Shown piece after piece: positions 1 to 5,504 of a stretch of 12,494 nt of DNA; the first letter of the stretch is position 1, and each line of letters begins with the position of its first letter. A program made the translations under genes and the position numbers. The notes under the pieces were generated by a model. It was not told where the DNA came from and searched no databases. It was given only the letters and a program-made list of their open reading frames with translations. This stretch comes from Pseudomonadota bacterium. Lineage in GTDB: Bacteria; Desulfobacterota; Desulfobacteria; Desulfobacterales; Desulfobacteraceae. Location: contig JAHJDU010000315.1 in the NCBI GenBank assembly GCA_018812385.1, positions 1 to 12,494 of the forward strand, given 5' to 3'.

Positions 1-97
1 CGGCCAAAAACTTTCTCAATATGCCCAATCATTTGATATTGAAGAACTAAATGGCGGCCTGGGTCAGCTTTACGGCATCTTAAAAAAAGTTGTTTAA
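1..97 (+). CDS. C-terminal end of an unidentified protein (5' truncated by window)
   Basis: An open frame enters from the left edge (first full codon at base 2) and ends at TAA 95-97, giving 31 residues that finish with LNGGLGQLYGILKKVV. The composition, with a short amphipathic helix of alternating leucine, isoleucine and polar residues, resembles the last helix of many bacterial signalling proteins such as hybrid histidine kinases. That resemblance is an impression, not an identification. The frame stops 10 bp before the convergent acyltransferase gene ends at 108, which is the tight tail-to-tail packing expected of a true gene end. No terminator hairpin fits in the gap. Function unknown; the upstream sequence is needed to identify it. 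Confidence 0.5.
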   Translation, partial: GQKLSQYAQSFDIEELNGGLGQLYGILKKVV

Positions 98-107
98 TCC
101 ATGTGAA

Positions 108-920
108 TCAATCATTTTTTTCCGGTAAAACCAGTGATTTGACCCATCCGAAAAAGGTATTTCCTTTAAGCAATTCTTTTTCTGCCGCCTCAAAGGCCTG
201 GATGGTCATTTTACTTGTGACCTTCGGGTTACGTGTGACCTTCAGGTTACGTGTGACCTTCAGGTCATCAATATCTGAAAATCTGTCCTTGCGTGTGATG
301 ATGGATTTGTCCGGGTCCAATTGTTTAATAATTTTAGCAGGATTCCCAGCTGCAATCACATTGGCTGGCACATCTGAAGTGACAACAGACCCTGCACCTA
401 TAATACTGTTTTTACCAATGGTCACCCCTTTACAGATAATCGAACTATCCCCAACCCATACATTTTCTTCAAGCACAACAAAGCTTTTCTCTTTGGGCGG
501 CATTGACCTGTCATAGATCCCGTGCCAATCTGAATCCGTAATATAAACATGGCTTGCCAGCATGCAGGAATCAGCAATGGATATATGGTTGGCCGCACTG
601 ATTCTGACCCCGGGAGAAATCAGGACATGATCCCCTATCGTAATTCCTTTGATATCTTTTCTATCCGACCACACCGTCAACCGGGTCTTTTTATCAGCGC
701 ATCCCAAAAGGGTAATATTGTTCCCGATGCTGACCGGCCCGCCAAATATTTCAATGTGCCAGGGCTTTACTATGAACGGGTTTTTTCCAAGGGATGTCAA
801 TTGAGGGGAAAGCCTGTGGCGGATATACAGATGCAGAAGCCTGTACCATGCTTTTTTGATATAATAGGGTCGATAATCTTTTATCAATTGACAAGATCCC
901 TGTAAATAAATCCATCCCAT
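108..920 (-). CDS. Left-handed beta-helix acyltransferase (WbbJ/maltose O-acetyltransferase-like)
   Basis: Predicted cytoplasmic O- or N-acyltransferase of the hexapeptide-repeat family, using an acyl-CoA donor, most often to acetylate a sugar or glycan. The body shows repeated [I/V]-G-x4 turns (ITIGDHVLISPGV, ISIADSCMLASHV, VWVGDSSIICKGVTIGKNSIIGAGSVV). It also has the ITDSDWH segment, carrying the likely catalytic histidine, and the family's closing motif DVPANVIAAGNPAKIIK. The frame is open up to an ATG at 1001 (297 aa), but that start overlaps the upstream gene by 118 bp. The ATG at 920 gives 270 aa and a 37-bp overlap, and is preferred although no clear ribosome site precedes it. It follows the terpenoid-cyclase-like gene and is probably co-transcribed with it. 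The C-terminal tail carries an unusual tandem 6-residue repeat (DDLKVT RNLKVT RNPKVT). Family assignment is firm; the acceptor substrate is unknown. Confidence 0.85.
   Translation of the reverse strand: MGWIYLQGSCQLIKDYRPYYIKKAWYRLLHLYIRHRLSPQLTSLGKNPFIVKPWHIEIFGGPVSIGNNITLLGCADKKTRLTVWSDRKDIKGITIGDHVLISPGVRISAANHISIADSCMLASHVYITDSDWHGIYDRSMPPKEKSFVVLEENVWVGDSSIICKGVTIGKNSIIGAGSVVTSDVPANVIAAGNPAKIIKQLDPDKSIITRKDRFSDIDDLKVTRNLKVTRNPKVTSKMTIQAFEAAEKELLKGNTFFGWVKSLVLPEKND
217..270. repeat. Three tandem 18-bp units inside the acyltransferase gene
   Basis: Units begin at 217, 235 and 253, each starting GTGACCTTC on the plus strand. The first two differ at one base, and the third diverges over its last bases. 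Because 18 is a multiple of three, the array adds or removes six residues (xxLKVT / RNPKVT) without breaking the reading frame of the acyltransferase tail. It looks like recent replication-slippage expansion in a region tolerant of length change. Confidence 0.8.
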
Positions 921-1933
921 GAGCTGTGGCAAAAAAGATTGGATGCAGGTGTAAAAGAGTAGATTGCATCTGCTGCCAGAAGAGCCACTGCATTGGTCCA
1001 TGATATTTTTTCTTCCGGCCAGATCACCATGTCAGGATAGGTATACCCGCACCAGAAAGTGTTATCTTCATAAACTCTGTCCTGGATCCAGGAGAATACA
1101 TGCTTTGCTTTTTCAATATATCCCATACCATACAGGGCAAGGACAAGTTCAGATGTCTCAGCAATGGTAACCCAGGGTTGATCAGACACGCATCTTACCC
1201 CCTGACCGTCTATAACATATTTATTCCAGTATTTTTCAATTCTATTGTTTGCCTTTTCTCCTGTCAAAGCCCCGCTTAAAATGGGGTAAAACCAGTACAT
1301 GGAAAATCTGGATTTGCTGACATTATAAATATGGATATTTTCCCGGATGGATTTACCCAGTTTGTCAAAAGAAATTTCCCATGAAATTTTTCGTTTTCCA
1401 AGAATGCCTGCAATGGCCAGACCACATTTTAAACTCATGAAAATGGAACTTGCTCCTGACAGAAGAGACATGGGATCAACTTTGCCTTCCGGGCTTTTAG
1501 CCCAGTATATTTCTCCTGTTTTCGTCTGAAGGCTTATGCCATAATTAATCCCTTTTTCCATTGTCGACCAGTAATATTCAAGGAAAAGGGTGTCTTTATT
1601 CATCAACCAGGTATGGAAAAGCCCCACTGAAATATAAGCGGCCATATGGGTTTCACAGGTCCGGTCCCCTGGGACTCCATCAATATACGAAGAATACCAG
1701 GACCCATCGGGATTCTGCATTTTTTTCAGCCACTCAAAGGCCCGGTAACTTTCATCAAAGCACTTTCCAATATTCAATCCCATGATTGTTTCAACAAGGT
1801 CCCATGGATCTGTTTTCCCATCTATATGCCAGGGGATATCGCCGGATTCCCTCTGGAGGTCTGAAATAAAACCCGTCAATGAGTCAATGTTCAGAATTTC
1901 AGAACATTTAACCTTTGGGCCTTTTAGTGGCAT
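884..1933 (-). CDS. Terpenoid-cyclase/prenyltransferase-fold protein (alpha/alpha barrel), function unknown
   Basis: A 349-residue protein resembling the squalene-cyclase/protein-prenyltransferase alpha6-alpha6 barrel. Two QW-type motifs support this: LQRESGDIPW near residues 26-35 and MQNPDGSWY near 72-80. Conserved blocks follow in DPWDLVE (about 42-48), DRTCETHMAAYISVG (about 90-104) and a closing helix AVALLAADAIYSFTPAS. It lacks the DxDD acid motif of squalene-hopene cyclases and has about half their length, so it is not a hopene cyclase. Proteins of this kind are usually annotated only as prenyltransferase-like. The ATG at 1933 is chosen because GGAG lies 7 nt upstream; a TTG at 1936 directly precedes it and would add one residue. 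Its 3' end overlaps the acyltransferase gene, suggesting translational coupling and a shared role in surface glycan or lipid modification (inference). No signal peptide is seen. Fold confidence is good; biochemical role is unknown. Confidence 0.75.
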   Translation of the reverse strand: MPLKGPKVKCSEILNIDSLTGFISDLQRESGDIPWHIDGKTDPWDLVETIMGLNIGKCFDESYRAFEWLKKMQNPDGSWYSSYIDGVPGDRTCETHMAAYISVGLFHTWLMNKDTLFLEYYWSTMEKGINYGISLQTKTGEIYWAKSPEGKVDPMSLLSGASSIFMSLKCGLAIAGILGKRKISWEISFDKLGKSIRENIHIYNVSKSRFSMYWFYPILSGALTGEKANNRIEKYWNKYVIDGQGVRCVSDQPWVTIAETSELVLALYGMGYIEKAKHVFSWIQDRVYEDNTFWCGYTYPDMVIWPEEKISWTNAVALLAADAIYSFTPASNLFCHSSWDGFIYRDLVN

Positions 1934-2028
1934 CAAATGTCTCCGATCAATAAATATCCTTAAAAATTAAAGCCTGACAGTATCAGAACCCTCTATTTTT
2001 TACAAGGAACTTGAAATCTAAACTTCTA

Positions 2029-2057
2029 TTGACAAAAACCGTGTTCCTATCTAAATT
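2029..2057 (+). promoter_or_regulatory. Candidate sigma70 promoter for the glycyl radical enzyme operon
   Basis: A perfect TTGACA at 2029-2034 is followed after 17 bp by TAAATT at 2052-2057 (4 of 6 matches to the -10 consensus). Initiation would fall near 2064, about 130 bp ahead of the activase start. It lies partly inside the decayed regulator frame, so it either arose or persisted after that gene was lost. No clear inverted repeat is seen beside it. The rest of 1934-2028 is AT-rich and should also contain the promoter of the minus-strand gene starting at 1933; only a weak match was found for that one. Confidence 0.4.
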
Positions 2058-2216
2058 ACCAAAAGTTCCGTCAGTAGCATGATGAAATTACTTCTCCAAT
2101 CAAAACTTGTTGAAGAAATGAGCGTGGCTGGTGAACGTTCCCGATATTATCGCGTCAAAAAAAGGGGCTGGGAGAATATATTTTTGAGACACTATGCCAA
2201 TGACATTCCTTTCTGA
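2052..2216 (+). pseudogene. Remnant of a GbsR/MarR-like winged-helix regulator
   Basis: Directly after an in-frame TAA at 2052-2054 the frame reads ITKSSVSSMMKLLLQSKLVE, then EMSVAGERSRYYRV, KKRGWENIF, and stops at TGA 2214-2216. That is the recognition helix and beta-wing of GbsR/MarR-type regulators, whose families show S-K-S-S-V-S ... L-x-x-x-G-L-V-E-x-V-x-x-P-G-E-R-x-x-Y-Y-R-x ... W. The N-terminal half of the domain is absent and another in-frame stop lies at 2019, so it appears to be a degraded gene. An ATG at 2079 could express a 45-residue fragment, but no ribosome site precedes it. The frame overlaps the activase start by 23 bp, suggesting the lost regulator once sat immediately upstream of, and perhaps controlled, the glycyl radical enzyme operon. 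Family reading is by eye. Confidence 0.5.
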
Positions 2217-3111
2217 TAGTGCAGTCATATTTGATATTCAGCGCTTTTCTCTGCATGACGGCCCTGGTATAAGAACTACTATTTTTTTTAAAGGATGTCC
2301 TCTTTCCTGCATGTGGTGCCAAAACCCGGAATCACACAAGGCAATACCTGAAATTGCATTTTATACAGAATCCTGTGCACGATGTTTTGATTGTATGGCT
2401 GCTTGCACCCGGGGCGCCATTATTGAAAATATAAGTGAAAGAATAGATTATTCAAAATGTGATGTTTGCGGAAGTTGTGTTCCCGGCTGTGTTCATAAGG
2501 CTATTGGAATGATTGGCAAACCATGGGATATTGAAACTTTGATAGAAGAGATAAAAAGGGACAAGGACTATTTTGACGACTCGGGAGGTGGAGTGACACT
2601 TTCCGGAGGGGAACCCATGATTTACTCAAAATTCCTTCAAGTCCTCCTTCCGGCGATTAGAAACGAGTCCATCCATATAACTATGGAAACTTGTGGTTTC
2701 TTCAAATGGGAGCAAATGATAAACCTTATCCCTTATCTTAATATTATATATTTTGACCTTAAGCATATGGATAGCGCCTTTCATAAACTATATACAGGAC
2801 AAGACAATGACCTGATATTAAAGAATCTTTCACAGCTATCTGTTGAATTTAAAGGACTTCAGGTAAGGTTTCCAGTGATACCGGGAGTTAATGATGATCA
2901 GAACAATATTATTGCAACGGCCCATTTTCTTAAGAATCACGGACAGGAAACAATACATTGCTTACCATATCACAACATGTGGGAGTCAAAAATCCCAAGG
3001 CTGAATACCCGAATCAAACCCATGTTTCAGAAAACACAAACAAGTGACAATCTTTTACATATAAAACAAATATTTTTCAAAGAGGGAATAAATGCCATCA
3101 TCTACGAGTAG
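2194..3111 (+). CDS. Glycyl radical enzyme activase (radical SAM, two extra 4Fe-4S clusters)
   Basis: A 305-residue radical-SAM enzyme that uses S-adenosylmethionine and a [4Fe-4S] cluster to abstract hydrogen from the glycine of its partner glycyl radical enzyme. The SAM-cluster motif CPLSCMWC places ligands at C35, C39 and C42, after the family block HDGPGIRTTIFFKG. A ferredoxin-like insert carries two full CxxCxxCxxxC sets (C61/64/67/71 and C89/92/95/99). This feature is typical of activases for eliminase or decarboxylase partners and absent from pyruvate formate-lyase activase. SGGEP at 137-141 is the SAM-binding GGE motif, and length is normal for the group. The first ATG (2194) has only a weak GAG five bases upstream; an ATG at 2200 is an alternative. 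Its 3' end overlaps the enzyme gene by 20 bp, so the two are almost certainly co-translated partners. Confidence 0.93.
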   Translation: MPMTFLSDSAVIFDIQRFSLHDGPGIRTTIFFKGCPLSCMWCQNPESHKAIPEIAFYTESCARCFDCMAACTRGAIIENISERIDYSKCDVCGSCVPGCVHKAIGMIGKPWDIETLIEEIKRDKDYFDDSGGGVTLSGGEPMIYSKFLQVLLPAIRNESIHITMETCGFFKWEQMINLIPYLNIIYFDLKHMDSAFHKLYTGQDNDLILKNLSQLSVEFKGLQVRFPVIPGVNDDQNNIIATAHFLKNHGQETIHCLPYHNMWESKIPRLNTRIKPMFQKTQTSDNLLHIKQIFFKEGINAIIYE

Positions 3112-5488
3112 TGAAAATAAAACAATTCCAAGCATAGAACGAATAACAAGACTTAAGGATGCAGTCCAGAATTATAGACCTTCCATATGCACGGAACGCT
3201 CTTTAATATGGACAGATTACAACAAGAAATCAAAAAATAAAAAAAAACCAATTCATATTCAAATTGCCGAGGCATTGAGAGCAGTGCTTTTAAAAAAGAC
3301 AATACACATCTATCCGGATGAATTAATAGTTGGAAACTATACTTCAAAAAGGGTTGGCGGCTCGATCTATCCTGAACTTGCAGGTCTCCCCATGATGCTT
3401 GACATATTTAAATTCAATAAGAGAAAGACCAATCCCCTCAATATTTCAAATCAAGAAATATTTAAACTCCTCCGAATAGTACCTTTTTGGATGTTTCGCT
3501 TCTTAGGGATTAAAGCCTATAGATCGCCCGTAAAAAAGATACGCCTATTGCTGAATCAAATGAATGCTCACTTTTATTTAATAAACGAATCCGGCGGTGT
3601 TTCTCATTTTGCGCCTGACTATGAAAAGCTCTTAAAGATTGGAACCAACGGGATAATATCCGAAGCTGATGCTTTCCAAAAAGGCGTTGAAAAAGGATCT
3701 GAAGAATGGAACTTCCATGAAGGAGTCAAAATTTCGGCCGAGTCCCTGTCCCTTTTTGGTGAGCGCTATGCCAAACGAGCAGCTCAAATGGCCGGTAACG
3801 AACCAGATCCTGCAAGAAAGAGGGAACTGGAAGAAATCGCCATTGTGTGTGGAAATGTTCCAAAAAATAGTGCCCGCTCCTTTTATGAAGCCATTCAATC
3901 TCTATTCTTTGCTCAAATTGCTCTCAATTTAGAGAGTATGGACAACTCGGTTTGTCCAGGTAGGATGGACTCGTATCTTTATCCCTATTACAGAAATGAT
4001 ATTGAGAATGCTTCTCTAACAAGGGATGGGGCAAAGGAGCTGATTGCCTCCTTTGCAGTGAAGTTGTGTGAAATAGTCTCGGTAAATTCAGAGCATGTCA
4101 TTAAATTTCACGGCGGCCTGTTCAACGGCCAGGTTGTGACAATTGGCGGTGTTGATTCAGATGGTAAGGACTCTGTTAATGAACTCAGCTATATATTTCT
4201 AGAAGTCATGGACGAATTACGTATGAGACAACCGAACTTTCATGCTCGTATACATGCAAATTCGCCTGCTAAATATATTGACAGGATAAACACCATTCTC
4301 GGATCTGGCGCAAACTCCCCTGCCCTGTATAATGATGATGTGATTGTGGAAACAATGAAGAAGCACGGGTACGACATAAAGGACGCCAGGAATTACACAG
4401 CCGTAGGATGTGTAGAACCGGTCTCCCAAGGGAAGAGTTTCTCATCAACTGATGCGGCACTGTTCAATGTGCCGATTATTCTTGAAATGGCTCTGAACCA
4501 AGGTAGAAGATTTGGTTCTGTAATTCGTTCAGGAGATAGGACAAAGCCTGTCGCAAAGATGAATTCAATGAAAGAGGTAAAAGACGCTTTCGAATCCCAA
4601 CTGAAATATCAAATGGGAAAGCTTAAACTGGATCTTCAGGCGATTGAGCTTTCAAACAGAAGAAATCATCCTACTCCCCTTACAAGCGCGCTTCTGGAAG
4701 GCTGTCTGAATTCGGGAAAATGTTCCACAGCAGGGGGGGCTCTTTATAATTTTTCGGGCATTCAATGCGTTGCCCCGGCTGATACGGGGGATGCACTATA
4801 CGCAATCGATAAAGCGGTTTTTATAGACAAGGTCGTATCCCTTCCCGATCTTGTCAAACAATTGAAACTGAATATCAACGACGTAAAACTATTCGCCTAC
4901 TTGAAAGGCCTGGGAAAATTCGGTAACGATGAAGCTAAAGTCGACAAATGGACCCTGTACGTTGTGGATCAGTTTATAAAAGTATTAAACAGTTTTGGCA
5001 ATAATACCAGGGGCGGCAAATACGTGGTTGGTCTTTACTCTGTAACTTCTCATGTACACTGGGGCAAAATCACGGGTACCCTCCCCAGCGGGAGAAGAAA
5101 GGGTGAAAGCTTTGCATCTGGTATATCTCCGGCAAACGGAATGGATAAAAAAGGCCCAACTGCCCTTCTTAATTCAATCAACCGTTTTGATTTCACAGAA
5201 ATAGCCAATGGAATAAATCTTAATATTAAGTTCGACCACCATGTATTGCGTGATAAGCAGGGTAAAGCTGCCATGGGAAGTATATTAAAAACATATTTCC
5301 GCAGGGGAGGAATGCAAGCGCAGGTAAATGTCCTGGACCCAAAAATTCTTATTCAGGCACGGAATAATCCTGAGCTGTATCCAAATTTGCTGGTAAGAGT
5401 TTCCGGATACTCAGCATATTTCAATGACCTGACACTGGAAATGAAAGACGAAATAATCAATCGCAGCTCCATAAAATTCAATTTTTAA
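3092..5488 (+). CDS. Glycyl radical enzyme, probable eliminase/dehydratase of unknown substrate
   Basis: A 798-residue cytoplasmic, oxygen-sensitive radical enzyme, of normal family length. It has a PFL-like barrel domain followed by the C-terminal glycyl radical domain. RVSGYSAYF holds the radical glycine, G772. GCVEP holds the thiyl-forming cysteine C440 and glutamate E442. D454, 14 residues after the cysteine, sits where glycerol and propanediol dehydratases have a substrate-binding aspartate. H172 in SHFAPDYEKLL lies near the expected place of their catalytic histidine. The absence of paired cysteines rules out true pyruvate formate-lyase. Together these favour C-O (or C-N, C-S) elimination to an aldehyde or ketone, but the substrate cannot be read from sequence. 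Residues 130-165 are unusually hydrophobic and basic for this family. The start ATG has GAGGG 5-6 nt upstream, inside the activase gene. No microcompartment, transporter or intact regulator is adjacent. Codon use (many AGA/AGG and ATA) looks different from the convergent acyl-CoA dehydrogenases. Confidence 0.92.
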   Translation: MPSSTSSENKTIPSIERITRLKDAVQNYRPSICTERSLIWTDYNKKSKNKKKPIHIQIAEALRAVLLKKTIHIYPDELIVGNYTSKRVGGSIYPELAGLPMMLDIFKFNKRKTNPLNISNQEIFKLLRIVPFWMFRFLGIKAYRSPVKKIRLLLNQMNAHFYLINESGGVSHFAPDYEKLLKIGTNGIISEADAFQKGVEKGSEEWNFHEGVKISAESLSLFGERYAKRAAQMAGNEPDPARKRELEEIAIVCGNVPKNSARSFYEAIQSLFFAQIALNLESMDNSVCPGRMDSYLYPYYRNDIENASLTRDGAKELIASFAVKLCEIVSVNSEHVIKFHGGLFNGQVVTIGGVDSDGKDSVNELSYIFLEVMDELRMRQPNFHARIHANSPAKYIDRINTILGSGANSPALYNDDVIVETMKKHGYDIKDARNYTAVGCVEPVSQGKSFSSTDAALFNVPIILEMALNQGRRFGSVIRSGDRTKPVAKMNSMKEVKDAFESQLKYQMGKLKLDLQAIELSNRRNHPTPLTSALLEGCLNSGKCSTAGGALYNFSGIQCVAPADTGDALYAIDKAVFIDKVVSLPDLVKQLKLNINDVKLFAYLKGLGKFGNDEAKVDKWTLYVVDQFIKVLNSFGNNTRGGKYVVGLYSVTSHVHWGKITGTLPSGRRKGESFASGISPANGMDKKGPTALLNSINRFDFTEIANGINLNIKFDHHVLRDKQGKAAMGSILKTYFRRGGMQAQVNVLDPKILIQARNNPELYPNLLVRVSGYSAYFNDLTLEMKDEIINRSSIKFNF

Positions 5489-5504
5489 TAACCCCCTTTG
5501 ATTT

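Noticed and set aside
921..1001. Starting the acyltransferase at the ATG at 1001
   Set aside because: This would force a 118-bp overlap with the conserved C-terminal helix of the upstream gene. The start at 920 leaves all recognisable domain sequence intact, though the choice is not certain.
1934..2020. Minus-strand promoter for the terpenoid-cyclase-like gene (TTGTAA-N17-TACTGT)
   Set aside because: The -35 matches 4 of 6 and the -10 only 3 of 6, too weak to list as a feature, although some promoter must lie in this stretch.
3092..5488. Pyruvate formate-lyase or an alkyl/benzylsuccinate synthase
   Set aside because: Pyruvate formate-lyase needs two adjacent active-site cysteines; only C440 is present, preceded by glycine. 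Hydrocarbon-adding synthases lack the glutamate of GCVEP, and no accompanying small subunits are encoded here.
5489..5504. A bidirectional terminator between the convergent glycyl radical enzyme and acyl-CoA dehydrogenase genes
   Set aside because: The 16-bp gap has no inverted repeat able to form a stem.
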